In this document: one piece after another, positions 1 through 10,065 of the stretch
Numbering within the stretch: the first letter of the stretch is position 1
How the letters are laid out: each line of letters begins with the position of its first letter
DNA from: Streptomyces sp. GESEQ-35
GTDB lineage: Bacteria > Actinomycetota > Actinomycetes > Streptomycetales > Streptomycetaceae
DNA: 64,000 nucleotides
NCBI RefSeq assembly: GCF_017948485.1
Contig: NZ_JAFFSX010000006.1
Span: 310,001-374,000, forward strand
Reading direction: 5' to 3'
Made by a program: the position numbers and the translations under genes
The notes under the pieces: generated by a model
What the model was told of the DNA's origin: nothing
Seen by the model: only the letters and a program-made list of their open reading frames with translations
Database searches by the model: none

Positions 1-22
1 CGCGAAGGAGGGAGTCGGAGCG

Positions 23-589
23 ATGGGCGACCACAAAGAACAACCGCTTCGCGTGGGTGCTGCCGTACGGCGGCGGCGCCGGGCGCTGGAACTCACCCTC
101 GCCGTCGTGGCCGAACGCAGCGGTCTGTCGGTCCCGTTCCTGAGCCAGGTCGAGAACGACCGCGCGCGCCCCAGCACAAGCTCCCTGGAGAAGGTGGCCG
201 ACGCCCTGCGCACCACCGCCGTCGAACTCCTCGCCGCCGCCGACCCGGCATGCAGCGTCGACGTGGTTCGCGCCGACGGCGATCCGGGGCCGGAACCCCA
301 TGTGCGTTCCCTGGTGCGGGGTCACCACCAGATGCACGCCTCGGAGTTCACCGGCGACCATGACGCACGCCGTGAATTCCAGTACCGCAACGACCAGTTG
401 ATGTACGTGGCCGACGGAGTGGTGGAGATCGAGGCGGAGGGCCGCGCCTACCGCCTGGGCCGCGGCGACACCCTGTACCTCACCGGCGGCGTGCGTCACC
501 GCTGGCGTGCGACCGAGCCGGACACGCGGGTGGTCGTCGTCGCGGTGGCCGAGCACATCGAGGCGGTCCGGGACCGGCCGCACCGGTGA
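23..589 (+). CDS. XRE-family regulator with C-terminal cupin domain
   Basis: A 188-residue protein with an N-terminal helix-turn-helix of the HTH_3 type (about residues 10-65, with the motif SVPFLSQVENDRARPS) and a C-terminal cupin beta-barrel (about 105-175). This layout is that of one-component regulators that sense a small ligand in the cupin and bind DNA through the N-terminus. A strong ribosome binding site (GAAGGAGGGAG) lies upstream of ATG 23. The stop codon overlaps the GTG start of the next gene (GTGA), so the two are probably co-translated, which suggests a shared function. Ligand and targets are unknown. Confidence 0.88.
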   Translation: MGDHKEQPLRVGAAVRRRRRALELTLAVVAERSGLSVPFLSQVENDRARPSTSSLEKVADALRTTAVELLAAADPACSVDVVRADGDPGPEPHVRSLVRGHHQMHASEFTGDHDARREFQYRNDQLMYVADGVVEIEAEGRAYRLGRGDTLYLTGGVRHRWRATEPDTRVVVVAVAEHIEAVRDRPHR

Positions 590-1231
590 GGATCGTCTCC
601 CTGGTGCCCTCGCTCACCGAGGCGGTGGCCGAGACACTGCCGGGCACCCTCGTCGGCGCCACCGACTGGTGCACGCATCCGGCGGACCTGGACGTGACCC
701 GCGTCGGCGGCACCAAGAACCCGGCGATCGGCCGGATCACCGCCCTGCGTCCCGACCTGGTCCTCGCCAACGAGGAGGAGAACCAGGCACCGGACCTGCA
801 AGCCCTGCGCTCGAAGGGGATCGCGGTCCTGGTCACCGAGGTGCGGAGCGTGCCGCAGGCCTTCCGGGAACTGGACCGGATGCTGACCGCTTGCGGAGCG
901 AAGAGCCGGCCCCGCTGGCTGGACGAGGCGGAGACGGTCTGGTCGACGCTCCCGGTCCCGCAAGCCCGCACGACGGCGGTCGTCCCCATCTGGCGCCGCC
1001 CCTGGATGGTCCTGGGCCGGGACACCTTCGCGGGCGACGTCCTGTCCCGCCTGGGCGTGGAGAACCTGTACGCGGCCCACTCCGAGCGCTACCCCCGCAT
1101 CCCGGTGGCCGAACTGTGCGCGGCGGCGCCCGACTTGGTGGTGCTCCCGGACGAGCCGTACCGCTTCACGGCCGACGACGGTCCGGAGGCCTTCCCGGAC
1201 CTGCCCTGCGCGCTGGTCGGCGGCCGCCACC

Positions 1232-2398
<1,167 letters not shown>

Positions 2399-2455
2399 GT
2401 CTCCACGGTGCCGTCGCGGAACACCGCCGACCAGGGGGTACGTTTCTATCAGGGC

Positions 2456-2470
2456 ATAAGCTGTATTTAT
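2456..2470. promoter_or_regulatory. ATAA-N7-TTAT inverted repeat and -10 box at the LysR start
   Basis: ATAA at 2456-2459 and TTAT at 2467-2470 form a short inverted repeat ending on the LysR ATG. TAAGCT at 2457-2462 fits the TANNNT -10 pattern and ends six bases before the ATG, so the LysR mRNA may be leaderless. No convincing Shine-Dalgarno sequence is visible. LysR proteins usually bind such AT-rich dyads between themselves and a divergent target. Confidence 0.4.
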
Positions 2471-3395
2471 GAGCAGCGCCACGGAAGACACGCACCGTCC
2501 ACCGGCCCTCCTCGCCCACCGGGTGCCGGACCTGGGAGCCCTGGAGCTGCTGCTGGCGGTGGCACGGCTCGGCAGCCTGGGTGGGGCGGCCCGTGAACTG
2601 GGCATCACCCAGCCCGCGGCGAGCAGCCGGATCCGCTCGATGGAACGCCAGCTGGGCGTGGCCCTGGTGGACCGCTCGCCACGCGGCTCCCGGCTGACGG
2701 ACGCGGGCGCGCTGGTGACGGACTGGGCGCGCAGGATCGTGGAGGCGGCGGAGGCCTTCGACGCGGGCGCGCAGGCCCTGCGGGACCGAAGGGACTCCCG
2801 CCTCAGGGTGGCGGCCAGCATGACGATCGCCGAATACCTGCTGCCGGGCTGGCTGCTGGCCCTGCGCGCCGGGCGCCCGGACACAGCGGTGTCTCTCCAG
2901 GCGGGCAACTCCGCGGCGGTCGCGGAACGGCTGCTCTCGGACGAGGCGGACCTGGGCTTCGTGGAGGGCCTGACCGTACCGACAGGCCTCGACTCGGTCG
3001 TCATCGCCCACGACCACCTGATAGTCGTCACGGCTCCCGACCACCCCTGGGCCCGCCGCCGACGCCCCCTCGCAGCGGACGAACTCGCCGCCACCCCGCT
3101 GATCCTCCGCGAGGAGGGCTCAGGAACCCGCCAGGTCCTGGACGCGGCCCTGGGCGGCCTGGCCCGCCCCCTGATCGAACTCTCCTCGACCACGGCGGTA
3201 AAGGCGGCGGCGGTAAGCGGCGCGGGCCCGGCGGTGCTCAGCGAGCTGGCCGTGGGCGAGGAACTGTCGATGCGGAGATTGGTGAGCGTCCCGGTGGCGG
3301 AGGTCTCCCTGGCGAGGGATCTCCGGGCGGTCTGGCCGACGGGCCACAGACCGACGGGCCCGGCGAGGGAGCTGCTGTCACTGACGCGGGGATGA
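2469..3395 (+). CDS. LysR-family transcriptional regulator
   Basis: A 308-residue protein with a winged HTH at about residues 18-77 (LGGAARELGITQPAASSRIR) and a substrate-binding effector domain at about 100-300, the normal LysR length and layout. It is transcribed away from the TDT transporter gene with a 70-bp gap, the classical arrangement for a LysR regulator controlling its divergent neighbour. The effector is unknown; a substrate of the transporter is the natural candidate (inference). Confidence 0.9.
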   Translation: MSSATEDTHRPPALLAHRVPDLGALELLLAVARLGSLGGAARELGITQPAASSRIRSMERQLGVALVDRSPRGSRLTDAGALVTDWARRIVEAAEAFDAGAQALRDRRDSRLRVAASMTIAEYLLPGWLLALRAGRPDTAVSLQAGNSAAVAERLLSDEADLGFVEGLTVPTGLDSVVIAHDHLIVVTAPDHPWARRRRPLAADELAATPLILREEGSGTRQVLDAALGGLARPLIELSSTTAVKAAAVSGAGPAVLSELAVGEELSMRRLVSVPVAEVSLARDLRAVWPTGHRPTGPARELLSLTRG

Positions 3396-3433
3396 TCCAG
3401 CCCGGTCGCGGAAAGTCAGCCCCTGCCGCACAA

Positions 3434-3484
3434 TTTCAGCCCCTCCGGCGTTTGAGGAGCGGGGGTCCGGGGGCGGAGCCCCTG
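3434..3484. repeat. GC-rich intergenic repeat of a type common in Streptomyces
   Basis: This stretch contains CCCCTCCGGCGTTTGAGGAG followed by CGGGGGTCCGGGGGCGGAGCCCC. From memory, near-identical strings recur between genes in many Streptomyces chromosomes. It can fold through CCCCTCC/GGAG and GGCTCCGCC-type pairings and lies between the 3' ends of the LysR gene (+) and the PuuD-like gene (-), so it may act as a bidirectional terminator. Only this copy is present in the window. Confidence 0.5.
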
Positions 3485-3526
3485 GGATGGGACGGGTAAG
3501 GGCGGCGGGGGCGAAAACCCCACCGT

Positions 3527-4210
3527 TCACCCAGCCGCCCGCACCAACGCCTCCACCACCCGCAGATCCTCCCCCATCTCCGGATGCCACTGCACCCCCA
3601 ACACCCAGTCCGCGGAAGGAAGTTCCACCGCCTCCACGGTCCCGTCCACCGCGTACGCCGACACCACAAGCCCCGCCCCGAGCCGATCCACGGCCTGATG
3701 GTGATACGTCGGTACGACCGTCTCCTCCGGGGCGACACCGGCATACAGCGTCCCCGGCACGGGCTTGACGGCATGCTGCCCGAAGACCCCCACCACCTCG
3801 GCATGCCCGCCGACGTGCTGCACGAGCGTGCCCCCGAGGGCGACGTTCAGCAGCTGCATGCCCCGACAGATGCCCAGCAAGGGAACGTGCGCGGCCAGCG
3901 CGGCGTCGATCAGCGCGAGCTCCCAGGCGTCCCGCTCCCGCGCCGGCGGCCCGGTCCGGGCGTCGCGCTCGGCGCCGTACCGGACCGGCTCCACATCGGG
4001 CCCGCCCGCGATCACCAGACCGTCGAGCCGCGCCATGGCCGCGGCAGCGCGCGAAGGCTCGTCCGGCGGGAGCATCGCGGCCAGCCCGCCCGCCGCCTGC
4101 ACGAGCCGCGGATACCCGGCCGGCAGCAGCGCGGCCGCCAGCTCCCAGACGCCCCAGCGCGCCCCGGCCTCCAGATACGTACTGATGCCGATCAACGGCC
4201 TGCCGGTCAT
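3527..4210 (-). CDS. Class I glutamine amidotransferase-like hydrolase, PuuD type
   Basis: A 227-residue protein of the gamma-glutamyl-GABA hydrolase family, which cleaves gamma-glutamyl amides. The catalytic triad is visible: Cys115 in LLGICRGMQLLN, and His209 and Glu211 in VQWHPEM. MTGRPLIGIS is a typical N-terminus, and GGGAGG lies just upstream of ATG 4210; the longer TTG start at 4231 lacks this. It is next to a GntR regulator and a glutamine synthetase homologue, so it probably removes the glutamyl group that the synthetase adds, as in a Puu-like route. The actual amine is not shown by the sequence. Confidence 0.87.
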   Translation of the reverse strand: MTGRPLIGISTYLEAGARWGVWELAAALLPAGYPRLVQAAGGLAAMLPPDEPSRAAAAMARLDGLVIAGGPDVEPVRYGAERDARTGPPARERDAWELALIDAALAAHVPLLGICRGMQLLNVALGGTLVQHVGGHAEVVGVFGQHAVKPVPGTLYAGVAPEETVVPTYHHQAVDRLGAGLVVSAYAVDGTVEAVELPSADWVLGVQWHPEMGEDLRVVEALVRAAG

Positions 4211-4285
4211 ACGTCCTCCCGCTCCCGCCAATGGATCGCGCTCACACCATTGCCGTAACCACCCGGGAACGGCAAGCCCGCACCC

Positions 4286-5047
4286 TCAGGTCAGGAACCC
4301 CCGCAACAAGGCCGCCGTGCCCCCGCAGTGCTCCCGCATCATTTCCCGCGCCCCGTCCGCGTCCCCGTCCAGCACCGCCTCGACGATCGCGATGTGCTGC
4401 CGCTGTGAGTGCTCCAGGTTGCGGACGAGGAGCGGGATGCAGTCCAGCAGGTCGTTCACGGTCGCCCGGACCGCCGCGTACTGCGCGGTCAGCGACGGTG
4501 ACCCGCACAGTTCGGCGAGGGTGAGGTGGAGCAGCGTGTCCAGCCGGCGGTAGTCGGACAGCGGCGCGTCCTGCGTGTGGGCGAGCGCCTCGCGGAGCCG
4601 GGCGGCCTGCTCGTCGGTCAGACCGTGCGCGGCGCACAGGCCGGCCGCGCCCACCTCCAGCACCTCCCGGAAGCGCAGCATGTCCTCGATGTCGACCTCG
4701 GCGACCCGCCGCCGCAGCTCGTCCTCGCCGCCACCGTCCTTGCGGGGCAGCACGAAGGTCCCGCCGTACCGTCCCCGGCGCGACTCGACGAGCCCCTGGT
4801 CCTGGAGCACCTTGAGCACCTCGCGCAGCGTGACCCGGCTGATGCCGAGCCGCTCCGCCAGCTCCCGCTCGGCGGGCAGCCGCTCCCCGCCGGGCACCAG
4901 GCCGAGGCGGACGACCTGGAGGATCTGCTCCAGCGCCTCCTCGAAGCCGTTGCCCGCACGCACCGGCCGCAGCACCGGGGTCAGCCGGTCCGCCGCTGTG
5001 CTGTCAGTGCTGCTGGTGCTGTTGGTGCTGTCAGGATCGACCGACAT
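4286..5047 (-). CDS. GntR/FadR-family regulator with FCD effector domain
   Basis: A 253-residue protein with an N-terminal winged helix (about 35-100, including LPAERELAERLGISRVTLREVLKVL) and a helical FCD ligand-binding domain (about 115-245, with conserved metal-site-type histidines such as HLTLAEL and QHIAIVEAV). ATG 5047 is preceded by GGAAGGGGG at good spacing. It is divergent from the glutamine synthetase homologue with 114 bp between the starts, an interval that holds tandem repeats. It probably represses or activates the amine-utilisation cassette and itself (inference from position). Confidence 0.88.
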   Translation of the reverse strand: MSVDPDSTNSTSSTDSTAADRLTPVLRPVRAGNGFEEALEQILQVVRLGLVPGGERLPAERELAERLGISRVTLREVLKVLQDQGLVESRRGRYGGTFVLPRKDGGGEDELRRRVAEVDIEDMLRFREVLEVGAAGLCAAHGLTDEQAARLREALAHTQDAPLSDYRRLDTLLHLTLAELCGSPSLTAQYAAVRATVNDLLDCIPLLVRNLEHSQRQHIAIVEAVLDGDADGAREMMREHCGGTAALLRGFLT

Positions 5048-5066
5048 CTGGACGTGCCCCCTTCCC

Positions 5067-5116
5067 AAGCAATGGTTCTCGGCAATACCTTATGGCTCTC
5101 GACCTTATGGCTCTCG
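5067..5116. promoter_or_regulatory. Tandem 15-bp direct repeats, candidate GntR operator
   Basis: ACCTTATGGCTCTCG occurs twice in perfect tandem at 5087-5101 and 5102-5116. A third, degenerate copy (AAGCAATGGTTCTCG, 10 of 15 matching) lies at 5067-5081. All are between the divergent starts of the GntR gene (5047) and the glutamine synthetase homologue (5162). FCD regulators more often bind inverted repeats, so tandem copies may mean cooperative binding of several dimers or a recent slippage duplication. Confidence 0.6.
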
Positions 5117-5161
5117 GCCTGGGCGAAACCAGCGCGCAGCAGCCCGAAGGAGGCCCTTCCC

Positions 5162-6526
5162 GTGGCAGACCGCACACCCCCGCTCGGCGTCGAGGAGCTG
5201 CACGCCCTCGTCGCGGGCGGTGAGATCGACACTGTCGTCCTGGCCTTCCCCGATATGCAAGGGCGGCTCCAGGGCAAGCGGTTCGCCGCCCGGTTCTTCC
5301 TCGACGAGGTTCTCCACCACGGCACCGAGGGCTGCAACTACCTCCTGGCCGTCGACACCGAGATGAACACCGTCGACGGCTATGCGATGTCGTCCTGGGA
5401 CCGCGGCTACGGCGACTTCGCCATGCACCCCGACCTGAGCACGCTGCGCAGGGTCCCCTGGAACGAGGGCACGGCCATGCTCGTCGCCGACCTCGCTTGG
5501 ACCGACGGCTCACCGGTCGTCGCCGCCCCGCGCCAGATCCTGCGCCGCCAGCTGGAGCGGCTCGGCGAACTCGGCCTCACCGCCCAGGTGGGCACGGAGC
5601 TGGAGTTCATCGTCTTCAAGGACACCTACGAGCAGGCCTGGGACGCGGGCTACCAGGGGCTGACGCCGGCGAACCAGTACAACATCGACTACTCCGTCCT
5701 CGGCACCGGCCGCATCGAGCCCCTGCTGCGCCGCATCCGGAACGAGATGGCGGCCGCCGGCCTGACCGTCGAGTCCGCCAAGGGCGAGTGCAACCCCGGC
5801 CAGCACGAGATCGTGTTCCGCTACGACGAGGCACTCGTCACCTGCGACCAGCACGCCATCTACAAGACCGGCGCCAAGGAGATCGCCTCCCAGGAGGGCG
5901 TCTCCCTGACCTTCATGGCCAAGTACAACGAGCGCGAGGGCAACTCCTGCCACATCCACCTCTCGCTCACCGACACCGCCGGCAACAACGTCATGCCCGG
6001 GGACGGGCCGGGCGGCATGTCCGAGATGATGCGCCACTTCCTCGCCGGACAGCTGGCCGCGCTGCGGGACTTCTCGCTCCTGTACGCCCCCAACATCAAC
6101 TCCTACAAGCGGTTCCAGCCGGGCTCCTTCGCCCCGACCGCCGTCGCCTGGGGCCACGACAACCGCACCTGCGCACTCCGGATCGTCGGCCACGGCCGCT
6201 CCCTGCGCTTCGAGAACCGGCTGCCCGGCGGCGACGTCAACCCGCACCTCGCGGTGGCCGGGCTGGTGGCGGCCGGGCTGTACGGCGTCGAGCACAAGCT
6301 GGAGCTCCCCGATCCCTGCCCCGGCAACGCCTACACCGCCGAGTACGAGCACGTCCCGACCACCCTGCGCGAGGCCGCCGAGCTCTGGGAGAACAGCGCC
6401 ATCGCCAAGGCCGCCTTCGGCGACGAGGTCGTCGCGCACTACCGCAACATGGCGCGCGTCGAACTGGACACCTTCGACGCCGCAGTCACCGACTGGGAGC
6501 TGCGCCGCTCCTTCGAACGCATGTGA
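5162..6526 (+). CDS. glnA4: Type-I glutamine synthetase homologue, GlnA4-like gamma-glutamylamide synthetase
   Basis: A 454-residue glutamine synthetase fold: beta-grasp N-terminal part and catalytic barrel with GTELEFIVF, the metal/ATP motif CNPGQHEIVFRY, NSCHIHLSL, and the ADP-loop motif NINSYKRFQPGSFAPTAVAWG. It has 454 residues and lacks the adenylylation signature of the true GlnA. GTG 5162 is chosen for AAGGAGG eight bases upstream and the homologue-like start ADRTPPLGVEELHALV. From recollection, the S. coelicolor gene in this position (SCO1613, GlnA4) makes gamma-glutamylethanolamide rather than glutamine. The neighbouring PuuD-like hydrolase and aldehyde dehydrogenase support an amine-glutamylation role. 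Confidence 0.85.
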   Translation: MADRTPPLGVEELHALVAGGEIDTVVLAFPDMQGRLQGKRFAARFFLDEVLHHGTEGCNYLLAVDTEMNTVDGYAMSSWDRGYGDFAMHPDLSTLRRVPWNEGTAMLVADLAWTDGSPVVAAPRQILRRQLERLGELGLTAQVGTELEFIVFKDTYEQAWDAGYQGLTPANQYNIDYSVLGTGRIEPLLRRIRNEMAAAGLTVESAKGECNPGQHEIVFRYDEALVTCDQHAIYKTGAKEIASQEGVSLTFMAKYNEREGNSCHIHLSLTDTAGNNVMPGDGPGGMSEMMRHFLAGQLAALRDFSLLYAPNINSYKRFQPGSFAPTAVAWGHDNRTCALRIVGHGRSLRFENRLPGGDVNPHLAVAGLVAAGLYGVEHKLELPDPCPGNAYTAEYEHVPTTLREAAELWENSAIAKAAFGDEVVAHYRNMARVELDTFDAAVTDWELRRSFERM

Positions 6527-6534
6527 GGCCCTTC

Positions 6535-7902
6535 GTGTCCGACCAGCTCCAAGTGCTCAATCCGGCCACCGAAGAGGTCGTGGCCACCGTCCCCGCCGCC
6601 GACGCGGCCGAGGTGGACCGCGCCGTCGGCCGTGCGATCGCCGCCCAGCGGTCCTGGGCGGCCGTCGCCCCCGCCGACCGGGCCCGGCTGCTGCGCCGCT
6701 TCGCCGACGTCGTCGACACCCACGTCGAGGAGTTGGCCCAGCTGGAGGTCCGCGAGGCGGGCCACGTCCTCGGCAACGCCCGCTGGGAGGCCGGCAACGC
6801 CCGCGATCTGCTGCTGTACGCGGCCGGCGGCGTCGAACGCCTCCTCGGCAAGCAGATCCCCGTACCGGGCGGCTGGGACGTCACCTTCCAGGAACCCCTC
6901 GGCGTGGTCGGTGTCATCGCACCCTGGAACTTCCCGATGCCCATCGCCGCCTGGGGCTCTTTCCCCGCCCTCGCCGCCGGCAACGCGGTCGTGCTCAAGC
7001 CGGCCGAGACCACCCCGCTCACCGCGCTCCGCCTGGCCGAACTCGCCCTGGAGGCAGGCCTGCCGGAGCACCTGTTCCAGGTCGTCCCCGGCTACGGCCA
7101 CATCGCGGGCCGCGCCCTGGTCGACCACCCCGACGTGGCGAAGATCGTGTTCACCGGCTCCACCCGCACCGGCCGCGAGGTCATGGAGCGCTGCGCCCGC
7201 CTGGTCAAGCCGGTCACCCTCGAACTCGGCGGCAAGAGCCCCAACATCGTCTTCGCCGACGCCGACCTGTCGGCCGCCGTCGACCCCTTCTCGTTCCTGG
7301 ACAACTCCGGCCAGGACTGCTGTGCCCGCACCCGGATCCTGGTCCAGGAGCCGGTGTACGACGAGGTCCGCGAACTGCTCGCCGACGCACTGGCCGCCGT
7401 GGTGGTGGGCGACCCCGCCGACGAGAAGACCCAGATGGGCCCGCTGATCAGCCGTCAACAACTGGACCGCGTACGGTCGTTCGTCCCCGAGGACGCCCCG
7501 GCCCTGCGCGGCGACGCACCCGACGGGCCCGGCTTCTGGTTCCCGCCGACCGTCCTCACCGGCGAGCGGCACGACTCCGCCGCGGCCCGCGAGGAGATCT
7601 TCGGCCCGGTCGCAGTCCTGCTGCCCTTCACCGACGAGGCGGACGCGATCCGGCTCGCCAACGACACCCCGTACGGCCTCGCGGGCTCCCTCTGGACCCG
7701 CGACCTGGGTCGCGCCCTGCGCGTCTCGGGGGCCGTCCGCATCGGCAACCTGTCCGTCAACTCCCACTCGGCCGTCCGCTATTGGACCCCCTTCGGCGGC
7801 TTCAAGCAGTCCGGCGTCGGCCGCGAGCTGGGCCCGGACGCCCTGGCCGCCTTCACCGAAACCAAGAACGTCTTCATCAGCACGGAGGGCCCCGCACAGT
7901 GA
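6535..7902 (+). CDS. NAD(P)-dependent aldehyde dehydrogenase
   Basis: A 455-residue ALDH with all key residues: oxyanion Asn132 in PWNFP, Lys155 in VVLKPAE, general base Glu230 in VTLELGGKSPN, and the catalytic cysteine Cys262 in GQDCCART. GTG 6535 lies eight bases beyond the end of the glutamine synthetase homologue and has GAGG six bases upstream; the alternative GTG 6523 has no ribosome binding site. In Puu-like routes the ALDH oxidises the gamma-glutamyl aminoaldehyde, so this is the probable step after glutamylation (inference). Confidence 0.9.
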   Translation: MSDQLQVLNPATEEVVATVPAADAAEVDRAVGRAIAAQRSWAAVAPADRARLLRRFADVVDTHVEELAQLEVREAGHVLGNARWEAGNARDLLLYAAGGVERLLGKQIPVPGGWDVTFQEPLGVVGVIAPWNFPMPIAAWGSFPALAAGNAVVLKPAETTPLTALRLAELALEAGLPEHLFQVVPGYGHIAGRALVDHPDVAKIVFTGSTRTGREVMERCARLVKPVTLELGGKSPNIVFADADLSAAVDPFSFLDNSGQDCCARTRILVQEPVYDEVRELLADALAAVVVGDPADEKTQMGPLISRQQLDRVRSFVPEDAPALRGDAPDGPGFWFPPTVLTGERHDSAAAREEIFGPVAVLLPFTDEADAIRLANDTPYGLAGSLWTRDLGRALRVSGAVRIGNLSVNSHSAVRYWTPFGGFKQSGVGRELGPDALAAFTETKNVFISTEGPAQ

Positions 7903-8681
7903 CCGAACAGATTGTCTGCCGTCGCCTCGTCGGCCGCACGGCCGTCATCACCGGCGCCGGCAGCGGCATCGGCCTCGCCACCGCCCGCCGGCTCGCCTCC
8001 GAGGGCGCGCACGTCGTCTGCGGCGACGTCGACGAGCAGGGCGGCAAGGCGGCCGCCGAAGAGGTCGGCGGGATCTTCGTGAAGGTCGACGTCACCGACC
8101 CGGAGCAGGTCGAGACGCTGTTCAGGACGGCGTACGACACCTACGGCAGCGTCGACATCGCCTTCAACAACGCGGGCATCTCGCCGCCCGACGACGACTC
8201 CATCCTGGAGACCGGCCTGGAGGCCTGGAAGCGCGTCCAGGAGGTCAACCTCACCTCGGTCTACCTGTGCTGCAAGGCCGCCATCCCGTACATGCGGCGC
8301 CAGGGCAAGGGGTCGATCATCAACACGGCGTCCTTCGTGGCGAGGATGGGCGCGGCGACGTCCCAGATCTCGTACACGGCCTCCAAGGGTGGCGTCCTGG
8401 CCATGTCCCGCGAGTTGGGCGTGCAGTTCGCACGGGAGGGCATCCGCGTGAACGCGCTCTGCCCCGGGCCGGTCAACACCCCGCTCCTCCAAGAGCTGTT
8501 CGCCAAGGACCCGGAGCGGGCGGCACGCCGGCTCGTCCACATCCCCGTCGGCCGTTTCGCTCAGGCCGAGGAGATCGCCGCCGCCGTCGCCTTCCTGGCC
8601 AGCGACGACTCCTCCTTCGTGAACGCCACCGACTTCCTCGTCGACGGCGGGATCTCAGGGGCGTACGTCACGCCCCTGTAG
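7899..8681 (+). CDS. Short-chain dehydrogenase/reductase
   Basis: A 260-residue classical SDR: the nucleotide-binding motif GAGSGIG at residues 19-25, NNAG, the catalytic SYTASK (YxxxK) and the C-terminal DGGISGAY. Its GTG overlaps the TGA of the aldehyde dehydrogenase gene (GTGA), so it belongs to the same transcript as the synthetase homologue and ALDH. It would oxidise or reduce an alcohol or carbonyl in this catabolic route, but the substrate is not visible. Confidence 0.9.
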   Translation: MTEQIVCRRLVGRTAVITGAGSGIGLATARRLASEGAHVVCGDVDEQGGKAAAEEVGGIFVKVDVTDPEQVETLFRTAYDTYGSVDIAFNNAGISPPDDDSILETGLEAWKRVQEVNLTSVYLCCKAAIPYMRRQGKGSIINTASFVARMGAATSQISYTASKGGVLAMSRELGVQFAREGIRVNALCPGPVNTPLLQELFAKDPERAARRLVHIPVGRFAQAEEIAAAVAFLASDDSSFVNATDFLVDGGISGAYVTPL

Positions 8682-8690
8682 CCCACGCGC

Positions 8691-9893
8691 CTACAGGAAC
8701 GTCTGACCTTCACCCCGGTACGTCGGGACGGTCGCCGTCACCGTGTCGCCCTCGATCAGGTGCAGCACGTCGAACCGCTCGCACAGCTCACCGGCCTTGG
8801 CGTGCCGGAACCACACCTTGTCGCCGATCAGCAGATCGTCGGCGGGCGGCCCCAGCAGCGGCGTCTGCACCTCACCGGCCCCTTCCTGCGGGTCGTAGCG
8901 CAGCCCCTGCGGCAGATACGGCACGGGCGAGCGGTCGGCCCCGGCGGCACCGGACGCCGGGTAGCCGCCGCCGAGGACGGTCACCACGCCCACGCCCGGC
9001 CGGCGCACCACCGGCTGGGCGAACAGCGCGGCCGGACGCCCCCTGAAGGAGGTGTAGTTGTCGAACAGCCGCGGCACATACAGTCCCGACCCGGCCGCGA
9101 TCTCCGTGACGGCGTCCTCGGCGGCGGTGTGCTGCACACTGCCGGTGCCGCCGCCGTTGACGTACTCCAGATCGGGTACGACGGCCCGGACCGCCCGCAC
9201 CACCTCGGCCCGCCGCTCGGCGAGTTCCCGGCGGGCGGTGGTCTGCATCAGCCGGACGGCACGGGAGCGCAGCGGCCGCCCCGCGAGCGCGTCGCCGACT
9301 CCGGCGATGTGCCCCTCGTAGGCCATGATCCCCACGAGCTTGAAGCCGGGCCGACGGGCCACCGTGCGGGCCATGTCGGCGACTTGGGCGGGGGAGTGCA
9401 GGGGGGAGCGCCGCGCCCCGATCCGTACGCGCCCGCCGAGCAGCTTCAGGGACGTGTCCAACTCCAGGCAGACGCGCACGACTTCGCTCCCACCGCCCCG
9501 GGACGCGTCGATGAGTTCGAGCTGTGCCGGGTCGTCGACCATCACGGTCACGGCCGCGGCAAGCTTGGGATCACCGGCCAGTTCGGCGAATCCGGAACGG
9601 TCGGCCGACGGATAGGCGAGCAGAATGTCGTCGAACCCCGATCGCGCCAGCCACAGGGACTCGGCGAGGGTGAAGGACATGATGCCCGCGAAGCCGTCCC
9701 GGGCGAGGACACGTTCGAGCAGGGCCCGGCAGCGCACGGACTTGCTGGCGACGCGGATCGGCTTCCCGGCGGCCCGGCGGACCAGATCGTCCGCGTTTGT
9801 GTCGAAGGCGTCCAGGTCCACGATCGCGAGAGGAGCGTCGAGATGAGCGGTGGCCCGGTCGTAACGGGCCCGGTCGGCGGCGCGCGCAGTCAT
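8691..9893 (-). CDS. PLP-dependent alanine-racemase-fold enzyme (D-threonine aldolase/amino acid deaminase type)
   Basis: A 400-residue protein with an alanine racemase N-terminal barrel (starting LAIVDLDAFDTNADDL, with the PLP lysine in RVASKSVR) and a C-terminal beta-domain of the D-serine-dehydratase-like type ending in HLIEGDTVTATVPTYRGEGQTFL. Such proteins act on D-amino acids; the precise reaction is not predictable. ATG 9893 was chosen because the conserved fold starts soon after it. The gene is convergent with the SDR gene, with nine bases between them. Region 9894-10065 holds no gene and no clear structure. Confidence 0.78.
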   Translation of the reverse strand: MTARAADRARYDRATAHLDAPLAIVDLDAFDTNADDLVRRAAGKPIRVASKSVRCRALLERVLARDGFAGIMSFTLAESLWLARSGFDDILLAYPSADRSGFAELAGDPKLAAAVTVMVDDPAQLELIDASRGGGSEVVRVCLELDTSLKLLGGRVRIGARRSPLHSPAQVADMARTVARRPGFKLVGIMAYEGHIAGVGDALAGRPLRSRAVRLMQTTARRELAERRAEVVRAVRAVVPDLEYVNGGGTGSVQHTAAEDAVTEIAAGSGLYVPRLFDNYTSFRGRPAALFAQPVVRRPGVGVVTVLGGGYPASGAAGADRSPVPYLPQGLRYDPQEGAGEVQTPLLGPPADDLLIGDKVWFRHAKAGELCERFDVLHLIEGDTVTATVPTYRGEGQTFL

Positions 9894-10065
9894 GAACGAA
9901 GCCTGCCAGACTGGATTACCGCAGGGTAGGGGGACGTTCCGGGCAGATGCCCCGGCGTCGTGGACTGGTTCCCGTTCGACCGGGGGCAACCCGTAGAGTT
10001 ACGCGCACGCACGCAGGAACGACTCCGGCCGGCGCAAGGCCCGGGCACAACGAAACGGGGGGTGC

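Noticed and set aside
5497..6534. Open frame through the glutamine synthetase homologue joined to the aldehyde dehydrogenase
   Set aside because: The part before 6535 is an off-frame reading of the synthetase; the ALDH start has its own ribosome binding site at 6525-6528.
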